DNA from: an uncultured Acidobacteriaceae bacterium | GTDB taxonomy: Bacteria > Acidobacteriota > Terriglobia > Terriglobales > Acidobacteriaceae | DNA: 64,000 bases | Direction of reading: 5' to 3' | NCBI GenBank assembly: GCA_937879855.1 | Contig: CALFMO010000044.1 | Location: 37,388 to 101,387 of the forward strand | Part shown: positions 8,762-17,640 of the stretch, in pieces | Layout of the letters: the number at the start of each line of letters is the position of its first letter | Position numbering within the stretch: position 1 is the first letter of the stretch | Made by a program: the position numbers and the translations under genes | The notes under the pieces: model-generated | Database searches by the model: none | Seen by the model: only the letters and a program-made list of their open reading frames with translations | Told to the model about the DNA's origin: nothing

Positions 8762-9424
8762 CTAGGACACCATCGCGACTACGAGTTTCCAGATTCCCGA
8801 AACACAAAGCAGGGCGAGCGCGACCGCAATCAAACGCGTGAACGGTTTGCGCGTCGCGAAGTTCAAGATCGCTCCCACCAGCGCCAGGACAGCTGCGATC
8901 GGCATGATCGTTCCGGCCAAGTGATTCCACAGGCTGTCCAGCACATCGGCCGTGGCGTACTTAGTCTGGGTGTTGTAGCTCTGGATCAGGTTGAAGGTCG
9001 TCTGCGTTCCCAGTAAGAACATCGCGGCAATAATCGACGGCAACGGGTGTTCACCAGACGCCGTGTCAAGGATTGCGCGGAGCACGAAAAATGCGGCAAG
9101 TGTCGGCACGATCCGCCCTACGACAAAATTAGTGACAAACGACGCGACGTCCGACTGAATGCTGGCTAGCCATGGCGTGCTGATTCCTCCGCCTGGCAGA
9201 GGCATATTGATTCCGAACGAAGAAAACCAGGTCAACAGCGGCTGCAGGGTAAGAAACACGACCGCCCAGAACATCCACTTCGTAAAGCCGCCACCGATGG
9301 CGAACACCGTCCCTCCCTCGCGTCGCAGGGTCACCCCAGCCAGCACCAGTGAAACCAGGGCCGCAGACGGCGCCAGCAACAGCAAAAGCGAGATGACGTC
9401 GTTCAGTAGTTGCGGTGTTGGCAT
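8762..9424 (-). CDS. polytopic membrane protein with C-terminal pilin-like module
   Basis: About 220 residues from the ATG at 9424; an in-frame ATG at 9511 would add 29 mostly polar residues, and neither has a strong ribosome-binding site. Several transmembrane segments are visible. The last 60 residues (LWNHLAGTIMP, helix, TRKPFTRLIAVALALLCVSG-WKL) echo the NWVGN-helix-polar-helix-VSG-RL module of the two neighbouring genes, so three adjacent genes carry four copies in total. Its place between VirB2-like and VirB3-like genes suggests a role in pilus biogenesis. No named family recognised. Confidence 0.65.
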   Translation of the reverse strand: MPTPQLLNDVISLLLLLAPSAALVSLVLAGVTLRREGGTVFAIGGGFTKWMFWAVVFLTLQPLLTWFSSFGINMPLPGGGISTPWLASIQSDVASFVTNFVVGRIVPTLAAFFVLRAILDTASGEHPLPSIIAAMFLLGTQTTFNLIQSYNTQTKYATADVLDSLWNHLAGTIMPIAAVLALVGAILNFATRKPFTRLIAVALALLCVSGIWKLVVAMVS

Positions 9425-9536
9425 GCGCCTAAGCCTTGAAGGTTCGATTGCGGTTGAATTCTGCAGGCAGCCGTCGCCCTCCTTGATCGAGTCTGCAGGC
9501 TGCCTGCGCATTAACTTGCGAGACGGTTGTGCTTGG

Positions 9537-9896
9537 TTATGTCACCCCACCTGTTCCGTTCGAGACCCAGAACTCGATGAGCCGAGTGACACCGGAGACC
9601 GCCAGCAGCGCTGCGGCCGCGAATAGCCAGCGACCGAAGCCACGTCCGGTCAGCCAGGAAACCACCGCACCCAAGACTGCGCCACCGGCTCCGACGGGAG
9701 CTATCACGTTACCGACCCAGTTGATGAAGTTGAGAAATGCACCCTCTGGTTGCGCGCCCGTTTGGCCTTGAACTGCCACGTTTGAGGCCGGCGCGGAACC
9801 CAGGTTCTGCGCCCACATGAACTGCCCAATTGTGATGAGCGCAAGCGCGAGGAACGCAAGGAGTGTCCTTCCCCTCGCATTGGCTTGGAGTTTCAT
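9537..9896 (-). CDS. TrbC/VirB2-like conjugative pilin
   Basis: 119 residues, ATG at 9896 after GAAGGAGGG. The layout is a signal-peptide-like hydrophobic segment (about residues 11-30, ending near QFMWAQ), a short Ala/Gln/Gly linker, then two hydrophobic helices (about 59-80 and 88-108) separated by a short polar loop (LTGRGFGRW). This is the architecture of VirB2/TrbC prepilins. The module INWVGNVIAP to AVSGVTRLIEFWVSNG recurs in the two downstream genes. Confidence 0.8.
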   Translation of the reverse strand: MKLQANARGRTLLAFLALALITIGQFMWAQNLGSAPASNVAVQGQTGAQPEGAFLNFINWVGNVIAPVGAGGAVLGAVVSWLTGRGFGRWLFAAAALLAVSGVTRLIEFWVSNGTGGVT

Positions 9897-10158
9897 TGAC
9901 TATGCCCTCCTTCCTGCTCGCCGTTCCTTAATCGCTCGAAAACCAGTTTGCGGAACGACCACTGCGGCGGGAAAGTAGAGCGAAAAGAAATTTCTGTCAA
10001 ACGAGTGCCAACAAATCCTCGGGAGACACACGTATTCAGGAAGAGAAGAGTGGAATGCAGCAACCATGATTAGGTCAGCCGACTGCTGACGTACCAAGGA
10101 TGCTTCGGTAGAGATCACGTTCCGAAAACTGGAATCAGTGTGGCGGGTTATGAAGCGA

Positions 10159-10641
10159 TTAACGCGCTCTTGCACGAGTTGATCTGGTGTATCTGGGTTT
10201 CCGCTGCGGGCGAGTAGTGGTAAAGGCAGGGGTCTCCGTTTGTCTTGACTTCGAGAAACAGATCCAGACTAAAGAGAACACCCATGAGGCGCTTACAAAT
10301 AGGAGTATGGCGGTTAGAATGCGATCACCACTTTCACCAGCGGCGACCCAGACTGCCTTCGGGGTGAATATTCGCCACACTGCTAGCGTCAGAACGGTGG
10401 AGATCGCCATTTCGGTGACTTTTCTTAGCGGTGAAAGGCGCTTACGCTGCGACCTATCGATATGGACGACTCTGTCGGGATTGGAGATCCGCATCGCGGA
10501 GTGTATCGGATTTATTGCAGTTGTCGTCAAGGGTCGAAATGTGTTTTTCAATAGTGACAAGCAGAATCTGAACCAGAGACCTATCGCCCTGCCAATCGCA
10601 TCGGCACCTAAGTACTCTAGCCAGTCGAACCACGGGCGCAT
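10159..10641 (-). CDS. hypothetical membrane protein in conjugation cluster
   Basis: 160 residues, ATG at 10641 with GAAGGATGG upstream. At least two good membrane helices are visible (about residues 78-95 and 108-128), with a weaker one near residues 15-35, followed by a basic, Thr/Arg-rich tail. No family recognised. The 260 bp between this gene and the pilin gene contain only an unconvincing open frame. Confidence 0.5.
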   Translation of the reverse strand: MRPWFDWLEYLGADAIGRAIGLWFRFCLSLLKNTFRPLTTTAINPIHSAMRISNPDRVVHIDRSQRKRLSPLRKVTEMAISTVLTLAVWRIFTPKAVWVAAGESGDRILTAILLFVSASWVFSLVWICFSKSRQTETPAFTTTRPQRKPRYTRSTRARAR

Positions 10642-10734
10642 AATTAACCATCCTTCTGATGGCTACTTTAGCCCATTTTCGACGCCGGATGCCAGATTCG
10701 CGCAGCTACAGATCAGGCAAATCTTAGTGGGGGA

Positions 10735-11106
10735 TCAATGAATCGCCGATTCGTCCGGTTCGACCTGAATCGTCAGTAAGGAAATCCCTTGCTGGCGAAG
10801 GGCTTCCCGCTTTTGTGCGATGAAACTTTCGTCGTAGGACGTTTCCAGAGTAGCTCCCAACCCCCTCAAACACTTTTCTAACTTCGAAAGCTCGTGGTCG
10901 AAGTCCGTCGCGAGGTAGCACCCTGGCCTCCCAGGGATGTAGCAGTTCCCATCATCATCCAGGTAGAGATAACTGCGGCTGATTCCGTGCTTGTAGAGAT
11001 TAATGCCATTCACCCGGCCCATGAACATGAACCCCGCGCACCGTGTGGCGCCCAGCCTGTTCTGCAAGGGTTTCCAATTAGGTTCCATAACTGTTCGCTT
11101 GCTCAT
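10735..11106 (-). CDS. hypothetical cytoplasmic protein coupled to the VirB10-like gene
   Basis: 123 residues, ATG at 11106 overlapping the VirB10-like stop as ATGA, which indicates translational coupling. The N-terminal half carries AGFMFMGRVNGINLYKHGISRSYLYLDDDG, suggesting a compact alpha/beta fold. The C-terminal half is helical and charged. No signal peptide or membrane segment. Function unknown; being locked into the operon suggests an accessory role in transfer. Confidence 0.65.
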   Translation of the reverse strand: MSKRTVMEPNWKPLQNRLGATRCAGFMFMGRVNGINLYKHGISRSYLYLDDDGNCYIPGRPGCYLATDFDHELSKLEKCLRGLGATLETSYDESFIAQKREALRQQGISLLTIQVEPDESAIH

Positions 11107-12554
11107 TGCTGCGCCGATGTTGCGTCGGCACTCGTCTGCAAATACATCTGGTTAAGCTCATTCTTGAGCTGCATCAGTTCTCGCAGTTCTTCGAGGCTGG
11201 GGACCTTGCCTCCGGTGAGGCTTGCACTGTTGGCTTCAGCCGGACGCACTCCTGGCTTTCCGGCTTGTTGATCTGAACTCCCTTTTTCCACCACGATGTA
11301 AAAGCGAGTGTTGCCGGGCACAGTGACCACGATAGACTGGTTCGCTGCCAGCGTGTTTATCTGATCTTGCCCGGCCATGCCTATGTTGTCCGCCAGGCGC
11401 TCTCGGAGCAATGAACTTTCCGAAATCGGGCCGTTGAATCCGGTCGTGCCTTGCCCCCCAACAATGTATGCGGCCACGGTCCCGATGCCGGTCACCGAGC
11501 GAACCAGGAAATTCTTTCCCCGGTTTCTTCCGGAAACATCGCCCTTCAGCGGCCCGAATTTGAGATCCATCGCTGTAGCATCGATCTTCTCCACCATCCC
11601 ATCCGGCGTTTCGACTCGATCAAACTGAAAACCCACAATTCCCGACGGGGTGACGTGGGAGAGTTTGCCGAACACCCGTGCACCGGCCGGCAACACGATC
11701 TCACCATTGTGCTCATAGTTGTACTCGACCACGGCTATCACGGGCGCGGGAACGGCTGAGCTAACGGGGGCTTCGAGACGCGCCACGAGTCTCGTGCCGG
11801 CTGGCAAAATCTCTGCCAGCGTGTTGTCTTCGTTGCGGGGACTTTGAAAGGCCGGCGTCGCGCTTTGCACAGCGCGCACAAACACGATTGAGGGTTTTTT
11901 CAGGCCGGAATCTGGCTCGGCGGAGTGGGGTGGAGGTGGATTGGGGATCACGGCTGCCTGTGCAACTTCGGGGCCGGAGAAATCCACGTTCTTGAGCGCA
12001 TATTCACCTGAGCCTCGTGGCCTGCTCGGCGAGGGCTTTTCCAGCGCGGCTGCGTTTCCACTTGGCAACCTTGGTGTTCCGTTATAACGAGGCGAGGTTC
12101 CACCGACTTCCTCCGGCGTCACTTGTGAACCGGAGCCAACGTCCCCCCGATTCACGTCCGCACTGAGTAGGGGCGTTACCGTTTTCGCAGGATCATTCTG
12201 CTCCTGACCCGGAGCGACCTTGCGTCCGAGGCTGGGGCCGCCACGCGCGGTGTCGCCCGGTAGTGCACCGCGATTCTTGGGACTCGAGAACACGGCGAAA
12301 AAAAGCAGGAGCAATGCAACACTTGCTCCCATCAGCACGAACAGAGACTTGCTCTTGTCGCGGCCAAGCTCACGACGACTGGCGACAGGATTCCGGTTCG
12401 GTCGGGCGCTCTCGAGAAAAGTACGGAACCGCTGCAGGGGACTCGACGTTACTGGTTCATCATGGTCTAGTTCTGCAGGCGTTGCTTGCTGCTGGTCTTG
12501 GCCAGCGGCCGTGGGCTCTTGGATCTGTCTAGTTTGCCTTTCTTGGCGTTCCAT
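11103..12554 (-). CDS. VirB10/TrbI-like type IV secretion core protein
   Basis: 483 residues from the ATG at 12554, preceded by GCAGGAGGGAG. Order: cytoplasmic charged N-terminus, one transmembrane helix (about residues 71-90, LFVLMGASVALLLLFFAVF), a long Pro/Ser/Gly-rich periplasmic linker, and the C-terminal beta-barrel domain from about residue 240, which includes LPAGTRLVARLEAPVSS and IVLPAGARVFGKLSHV. VirB10/TrbI spans both membranes and gates the outer-membrane pore. The start lies 26 bp inside the end of the VirB9-like gene. Confidence 0.92.
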   Translation of the reverse strand: MERQERQTRQIQEPTAAGQDQQQATPAELDHDEPVTSSPLQRFRTFLESARPNRNPVASRRELGRDKSKSLFVLMGASVALLLLFFAVFSSPKNRGALPGDTARGGPSLGRKVAPGQEQNDPAKTVTPLLSADVNRGDVGSGSQVTPEEVGGTSPRYNGTPRLPSGNAAALEKPSPSRPRGSGEYALKNVDFSGPEVAQAAVIPNPPPPHSAEPDSGLKKPSIVFVRAVQSATPAFQSPRNEDNTLAEILPAGTRLVARLEAPVSSAVPAPVIAVVEYNYEHNGEIVLPAGARVFGKLSHVTPSGIVGFQFDRVETPDGMVEKIDATAMDLKFGPLKGDVSGRNRGKNFLVRSVTGIGTVAAYIVGGQGTTGFNGPISESSLLRERLADNIGMAGQDQINTLAANQSIVVTVPGNTRFYIVVEKGSSDQQAGKPGVRPAEANSASLTGGKVPSLEELRELMQLKNELNQMYLQTSADATSAQQ

Positions 12555-13626
12555 GGTCTCCCTCCTGCCGAAGTGAGCTAACTCCAAAGCCGATTGGGGA
12601 AAGAGCCGGACGATCGACTGCACCTGACTCGGCCATCTGCAGGAACAGTGTCTCGTTCGACTGTTTGTATGGTGGACGTTCGAACACCACTACTCCGTCC
12701 ACCCGCTCTCCGGTTCCCACACGGCGGCGGCTCAGCCGGAAGTCCGCAACAGCTAACTGTTCTGCCGCGGACCAGCGATCGTGCTTAACAATCTTTCCCG
12801 TCTTGTTCTTGCCGCCTAACTGAACTTGTGGCGGCATGAGTAATATCGCGTGCTTGCTCGTGTTTACGACAGAGAACAGCGCAATCACCTCCTGGCCGCC
12901 GTCGATCACTTCGCTGATACCTGCTCGCAGGCGATCCCCTTTGACGTTCTCTCCTTCCATTCGTTCTCCATACAGGGCAGGGAGAGGGGCCTGTTGTTGC
13001 CGCCATAGCAGGCTATCCAGCGATTTTGGCTCCGATTGGCTCGTCACGGGTTCTGACTTTGAGGTCGCTCCATTCGAGGGGCTCATCGCGAACGTAGCCG
13101 GGATGAATGACGGCTGTCCGTCCACGCTGTTCGCCGCGGCGCCACTCGCTATAGGCTGCGCTTTCACGAGGGGAGCGTTCTGCCCAACCAATGGGAAGGG
13201 AACGACTGCTGGCTGAACGAGAAAACTGCCGGCTGGTTTGTACTCCACAAGGAAATCCACTTTGGCTGGAGCCGTCCCAATCCCCCGGCTGACCAGAAGC
13301 AAACTGAATTGGCGACCGTGGACACCTGAGATAAGCAAGTTGGTTTCGGCGATTCGTTCGGTAATAGCTTTCACTAGCACCAGTTCCGGTTCGCGCTCTG
13401 AATGCTCGACTTGAAACAGCGCAGGATCACCGACAGCGACCGCATTCACCGCTTCCGGTAGTCGGATCGCCGTTACAAAATGCGCCACTATTTCTACGAC
13501 GGTGACCTTCCTGTCCGCTGTGGCCCTCGTGCGCACCTGCGGGTTCACGTTTGGCATCTGCGCGTGAGGAACTTCCATCGCGGACAACAACCAGCAAAAC
13601 ACCAATGCCGTTTTAGGGATGCTCAT
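12529..13626 (-). CDS. VirB9/TrbG-like type IV secretion outer-complex protein
   Basis: 365 residues from the ATG at 13626 with AAGAGGTGG upstream (an alternative GTG lies at 13644). A signal peptide (KTALVFCWLLSAMEVPHAQ) precedes an N-terminal beta domain with LPEAVNAVAVGDPALFQVEHSE and ETNLLISGVHGRQFSLLLVS, the pattern of VirB9/TrbG. A Ser/Pro/Gln linker follows, then a second beta domain. VirB9 forms the outer ring of the core complex with VirB10, whose gene overlaps this one downstream. The C-terminal domain is diverged from the classical one. Confidence 0.8.
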   Translation of the reverse strand: MSIPKTALVFCWLLSAMEVPHAQMPNVNPQVRTRATADRKVTVVEIVAHFVTAIRLPEAVNAVAVGDPALFQVEHSEREPELVLVKAITERIAETNLLISGVHGRQFSLLLVSRGIGTAPAKVDFLVEYKPAGSFLVQPAVVPFPLVGQNAPLVKAQPIASGAAANSVDGQPSFIPATFAMSPSNGATSKSEPVTSQSEPKSLDSLLWRQQQAPLPALYGERMEGENVKGDRLRAGISEVIDGGQEVIALFSVVNTSKHAILLMPPQVQLGGKNKTGKIVKHDRWSAAEQLAVADFRLSRRRVGTGERVDGVVVFERPPYKQSNETLFLQMAESGAVDRPALSPIGFGVSSLRQEGDHGTPRKAN

Positions 13627-14143
13627 CTTCCACCTCTTGGACACTTTGCTCCATCAACTCGAACTTTGCTTTCCGTCTTCGCCGGGCCCGGTACCTCCTC
13701 GCCACTCGGTTCACATACCCCTGCACATCGGCCGAAGAATATTCCAGCCTTCTCAGAAGGATTGGATTTTCGCCAACGTAGTATGCGGCTGCAACCAATC
13801 TGAGGTCCCCCTGGAATTCATGGTTCAGCCAAGCCAAGTAAGCCACGCCGCCACGGATGTTTTCGTCCAGCTGAAAACGATTTCGAACGCCAAAACGCGC
13901 GGCTGTCTGGGGCATGAGCTGCATTAATCCCACGGCGCCCTTCTTGGAGACCGCATACGGATTCCAGCTTGACTCTTCGTCGATGATCGCATCCACGAGA
14001 TCCACGGGAACTCGATATGCCTTTGCGTAATACTCGGCCCAGAGTGTCGAAAGGCCGTGAACATTGCTGGTCCCAGTCGCCGTCTGTGCGACTGCCACCT
14101 GCAACAGGGCCAGGAAAAGGCAACTCAGTCCCGCGCGTCTCAA
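13613..14143 (-). CDS. VirB1-like lytic transglycosylase (SLT domain)
   Basis: 176 residues. The start is a TTG at 14143 that overlaps the preceding stop (TTGA) and has GGAGGCGG 8 bp upstream. A signal peptide (residues 1-20) precedes an SLT/lysozyme-like domain with catalytic Glu57 in EESSWNP, GLMQLMP (72-78) and AAYYVGE (119-125), the standard motifs. It would cut peptidoglycan to let the conjugation apparatus through the periplasm. The tail is basic then acidic. Its 3' end overlaps the VirB9-like start. Confidence 0.9.
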   Translation of the reverse strand: MRRAGLSCLFLALLQVAVAQTATGTSNVHGLSTLWAEYYAKAYRVPVDLVDAIIDEESSWNPYAVSKKGAVGLMQLMPQTAARFGVRNRFQLDENIRGGVAYLAWLNHEFQGDLRLVAAAYYVGENPILLRRLEYSSADVQGYVNRVARRYRARRRRKAKFELMEQSVQEVEDEHP

Positions 14144-15111
14144 GCTACCGCCTCCGCACCAGGAACCGACACCCTGCCCTGCCCCGCTTTGAGTGGCCCA
14201 ACCCGTGGCATTAGCTCATCTCGATATCGCTTCGAATCCGCGACCAGTCCCTCAAAACCAGAACGCAACAGCAATCGTTTGCGATCCGCCTCCGTTTTTG
14301 CCAACAGCGGCAGGAGCAAGTCCCGCTGCTCGTGGGAGATCTCTTCCGTTCCCAGGATTTCGAGAGCTCGCGCCAAGTCCAGCATTTCCGCGATCGACGG
14401 AGGCTTTTCCATGTTCCAGCCTCGCAGCGCGTGTGCCAGCCCGGCGAGTTGACCCCGCAGTCGCGGACTGTCGCTTCCACTGCGGACACTCAGGATCTCG
14501 GTTTCACGCTCGACCGTGGGGTATTCGAAGCGTAAGTAGAAGCATCGGCGACGCAGGGGATCGCCAAGGCGTCGTTCTTCGTTAGAGCTAAGCACAACGA
14601 ACGGTACGGTCGTTGCAGCTATCGTCCCGAGTTTCGGTACTGTGACCTGCCAGGCACTAAGGATTTCGAGGAGCAAAGCCTCAAACTCCTGGTCAACTTT
14701 ATCGAGCTCATCGATGAGAAGCACGCAAGGGCGATCTTCGTACCGCAGGGCACGAAGCAGCGGCCCTTCCGCAAAGAAATCGAGCGTGTGCAGTCTGCGC
14801 CGAACTTCAGCCCAGTCTCTTTCGAGGTTTTCGCCCTCAGTCTCAAGGAACAATTTCTGCAGAGCTTCGTCGAACTTTCCGATAGCCTTGTCTTCCGTGA
14901 TTCCCACATAGCACTGCACGCGCTCGACCGTTGCATTCCCAGCTTCGGCAACCGCGTATGCAAGTTCCGTCTTGCCGCAGCCGGGCGGTCCCTCGATCAG
15001 CACTGGCTTCTGCATTCGAGTCGCGAGATACACCACCGAAAGCGTCACGGGGTCGATGATGTATCGTGCGGCGCGCAGCTTGGTCGCGAGTTCGGTTGCG
15101 GACGAGAACAC
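14140..15111 (-). CDS. MoxR-family AAA+ ATPase heading the conjugation cluster
   Basis: 323 residues from a GTG at 15111 (AGAGGA upstream). Walker A GPPGCGKT (residues 41-48), Walker B LLIDELDK (131-138), sensor-1 SSNEER (175-180) and DPLRRR (184-189) define a MoxR-type AAA+ protein. Such proteins usually act as chaperones for complex assembly, often with a VWA protein; none is next to it here. Leading a VirB cluster that lacks VirB11, it might supply an assembly ATPase function, but that is inference. No VWA or transposition partner seen. Confidence 0.85.
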   Translation of the reverse strand: MFSSATELATKLRAARYIIDPVTLSVVYLATRMQKPVLIEGPPGCGKTELAYAVAEAGNATVERVQCYVGITEDKAIGKFDEALQKLFLETEGENLERDWAEVRRRLHTLDFFAEGPLLRALRYEDRPCVLLIDELDKVDQEFEALLLEILSAWQVTVPKLGTIAATTVPFVVLSSNEERRLGDPLRRRCFYLRFEYPTVERETEILSVRSGSDSPRLRGQLAGLAHALRGWNMEKPPSIAEMLDLARALEILGTEEISHEQRDLLLPLLAKTEADRKRLLLRSGFEGLVADSKRYRDELMPRVGPLKAGQGRVSVPGAEAVA

Positions 15112-15658
15112 GTCGGAGTCCTCTTGGCGTGAACACTACACCGGAACTAATTTGTTCGCATTCGTAACCGTTGCTTCGGCGTTCGCGGTCGCAATGCGTT
15201 CGGGGCGAAGGAAGACTCACACCGCAATGGTGGAAAGCCAATAGAACGTTGGGCGAGAAGAGTTCGAAGCCATTCATGACAAGAGATAACTCAGAGTCCA
15301 CACGCCGTTCGCGCGGGTCCCAGTATCGTCTTTCACCAATTTCATGCTCGCTGTCTGTGCAGAAGACAACATTTTCTTACTACCGATCACAACTTCACTG
15401 ACTATCGGCATCCGCTGGGGTGCGCACAACCATCCCTGAGTCATCGTGAGGTTTTGCGTCTTACAAGGCAAGATCCTTTGCGCTATCACGACCATTTTTC
15501 TTTCACCGATCGGATTGTGACTGGCTCAGAAACTTTTGCCGCGAAGAAATAGATGCCCCGAAAATCGCGTGCCATTTCCTATGCCAAATCGGCCGGCAAT
15601 ACTTTACTAATCGCATTTTGACTGAGTACAGATTTTCTGCCCACAGTTCGCAGCGCAA
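15112..15658. other. intergenic region between divergent transcription units
   Basis: This 547-bp stretch separates the minus-strand conjugation cluster from the plus-strand terpene-cyclase-like unit, so promoters for both should lie here. A minus-strand frame at 15274-15495 (73 residues) is open but has no ribosome-binding site or recognisable family, and I do not call it. No repeat or RNA gene recognised. Confidence 0.5.
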
Positions 15659-16660
15659 TTGCTTGCCTTTCGACTAACATCGGCCTCCCACCGATATCGC
15701 TTTTTGACAGGGGAAGGATTTCACATTAAAAGTGCTGCGGTGAAGAACGATGGTGTCACTCTGAGCAACGGATTGGCCGAGTTGAGTCGAAGACAGCTCC
15801 CGTCCGGAGGGTGGGCAGCCCTGCGCTCGTCTGCTCAGGCTTCTCTTGAACCTACGTGCCTCGGAGCGCTCGCGACCGGATCGGAAGATTCCGACGCGGA
15901 GCGATGCGCTCAAGATTTCCTTCTTCGTGTGCAGAATCCGAATGGAAGCTGGCCTGCTTTTTTCGGGGACGACCAGGATGGTGTTTGGGTGACGTCACTA
16001 GCTGTGATCGCTCTTCGCGATATTGTAAGCGCCATACCGGCGAGGCTGCGTGGCATTGGTTGGCTGCTGGAATGTGTAGGCAGAGAATCCACTTGGTTGT
16101 GGAAATGGAACTTTCGAACGGTGGATCGCCGCGTCCGTTTTGACCCGGACAAGTTTGGCTGGCCATGGATTCCGGATACGGTTAGCTGGGTCGTACCCAC
16201 CGCATTTGCGATTCTTGCCTTGAGCCAACTTCCTTGCTCCTGCGGCCGCCTGGAGGACATCCCGGTTCGCGTTGATCGCGGTATTGAGATGTTGATAGAC
16301 CGTGCCTGTCCAGGTGGAGGATGGAACGCCGGAAACGGCGTCGTCTACGGATCAGCACTCGCTCCTCACGCCGACGATACGGCTATTGCGCTTCTGGCAT
16401 TGAGCAATCGAACGCAACATCCGGTTGTACGAACCAGCGTGGAGTGGTTGGAACACACCGCTCCAACGCTAACCGCTCCGTGGAGTTTGGCATGGGCAAT
16501 TCTCTCGCTTGCCGCTCATGGTCGAGCGGTAGAGTCGTTGATCACGTCGCTTACGGCTCTTCGTGATCTGTCAGCCGTTGACGACACCTGTACTCTGGCG
16601 CTTGCCTGTCTTGCGACTGATTACCGCCGCGCCTTGGCTGCCCTTGGACTAACTCTATGA
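15659..16660 (+). CDS. terpene cyclase/prenyltransferase-repeat protein (squalene-hopene-cyclase-like alpha-toroid)
   Basis: Up to 333 residues. The start is uncertain: TTG at 15659 is the longest option, and GTG at 15740 (residue 28) is an alternative. The protein has repeated QW-like motifs (QLPSGGWAAL, NPNGSWPAFF, CPGGGWNAG) typical of alpha-toroid terpene cyclases and prenyltransferases, but it is half the length of squalene-hopene cyclase (about 630) and I see no DxDD protonation motif. It may be a lone toroid domain with a binding role. Its stop overlaps the next ATG (ATGA), so the two genes are coupled. Confidence 0.75.
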   Translation: MLAFRLTSASHRYRFLTGEGFHIKSAAVKNDGVTLSNGLAELSRRQLPSGGWAALRSSAQASLEPTCLGALATGSEDSDAERCAQDFLLRVQNPNGSWPAFFGDDQDGVWVTSLAVIALRDIVSAIPARLRGIGWLLECVGRESTWLWKWNFRTVDRRVRFDPDKFGWPWIPDTVSWVVPTAFAILALSQLPCSCGRLEDIPVRVDRGIEMLIDRACPGGGWNAGNGVVYGSALAPHADDTAIALLALSNRTQHPVVRTSVEWLEHTAPTLTAPWSLAWAILSLAAHGRAVESLITSLTALRDLSAVDDTCTLALACLATDYRRALAALGLTL

Positions 16661-17640
16661 CCCCTAATCGCCGGAATTTTCTCGTCGGGACTGCCGCGCT
16701 GGCCGCCGGCGCTTCCGTGTCCGTCCCCTTCTTCCTTCCCAAATATCACTCGGTCCGGCGAGCGAAACGGTCACGAGTCGCGATTCTCCACGTCGAAGAG
16801 TATTCGCAGCGTATTGATCAGATACTCGCCTCGGGTCTACAGTTGTTTCGGATCAACGTTCAGGGCAAGATAGTGGTCCTCAAGCCCAATCTGGTCGACT
16901 ACATTCCAGGCAATGCAATCAACACTCACCCAACATTAGTTCTCGCTGCAGCCGAATCGTTTAGACGCATGGGCGCTAAGTGCGTGATTGTCGCGGAGGG
17001 GCCAGGACATCAGCGGGACACCGAGTTGGTGTTATCACAGAGCGGTTATCGAGAGTCTCTCCGCGAGGAGCAAATCCGTTTTGTCGATCTCAATCGCGAC
17101 GAATTGATGCGCACGCAGTTGCTCGCGAGCTACATGGGAATGAAGAGCCTTTGGCTTCCTCGCACAGTATCGGAGGCCGATTTTCTGGTCTCCATGCCAA
17201 AAATCAAAGCTCATCACTGGGCCGGCGTTACGCTGAGCATGAAAAACATGCTCGGCGTCGTGCCCGGTGCGAGGTATGGCTGGCCAAAGAACATTCTCCA
17301 CTGGAAGGGCATTCAGGAAAGCATTCTTGATGTGTGCGCGACCATCCCGGTCCACTTCGTTATCGCCGACGGCATTATGGCAATGGAAGGGAATGGCCCA
17401 CTCAACGGCACTGCTCGTCCATTGGGAAAGATCGTGCTTGCTGACGATCCGGTCGCTGCCGACGCGACGTGTGCGCGGCTGATGGGTTTCGAACCCGACC
17501 GAGTTGTCCACATTCGCGAGGGTGCGAAATTCTTGGGCAACCTTTCTCCTGCGCTCCTTGATCAGATGGGAGAAATTCCCAGCGCTCCCACGACTCCGTT
17601 CCAAGTGGTTCCGGAGTTCCGGCATCTCTATGCGCTTTGA
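16657..17640 (+). CDS. Tat-exported DUF362 domain protein
   Basis: 327 residues. A twin-arginine signal (RRNFLVGTAALAAGASV, residues 5-21) is followed by a DUF362 domain with VVLKPNLVDY (about 72-81), a HWAGVTLSMKNMLG segment (about 188-201) and a DPVAADATCARLMG segment (about 265-278). Family members often carry iron-sulphur centres, but the usual ferredoxin Cys clusters are absent here. The gene is coupled to both neighbours: ATGA overlap upstream, and the CPBP protease start lies inside its 3' end. The substrate is unknown. Confidence 0.85.
   Translation: MTPNRRNFLVGTAALAAGASVSVPFFLPKYHSVRRAKRSRVAILHVEEYSQRIDQILASGLQLFRINVQGKIVVLKPNLVDYIPGNAINTHPTLVLAAAESFRRMGAKCVIVAEGPGHQRDTELVLSQSGYRESLREEQIRFVDLNRDELMRTQLLASYMGMKSLWLPRTVSEADFLVSMPKIKAHHWAGVTLSMKNMLGVVPGARYGWPKNILHWKGIQESILDVCATIPVHFVIADGIMAMEGNGPLNGTARPLGKIVLADDPVAADATCARLMGFEPDRVVHIREGAKFLGNLSPALLDQMGEIPSAPTTPFQVVPEFRHLYAL

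Noticed and set aside
15274..15495. 73-residue minus-strand frame
   Set aside because: No ribosome-binding site, no family, and it lies in the promoter region between divergent units.
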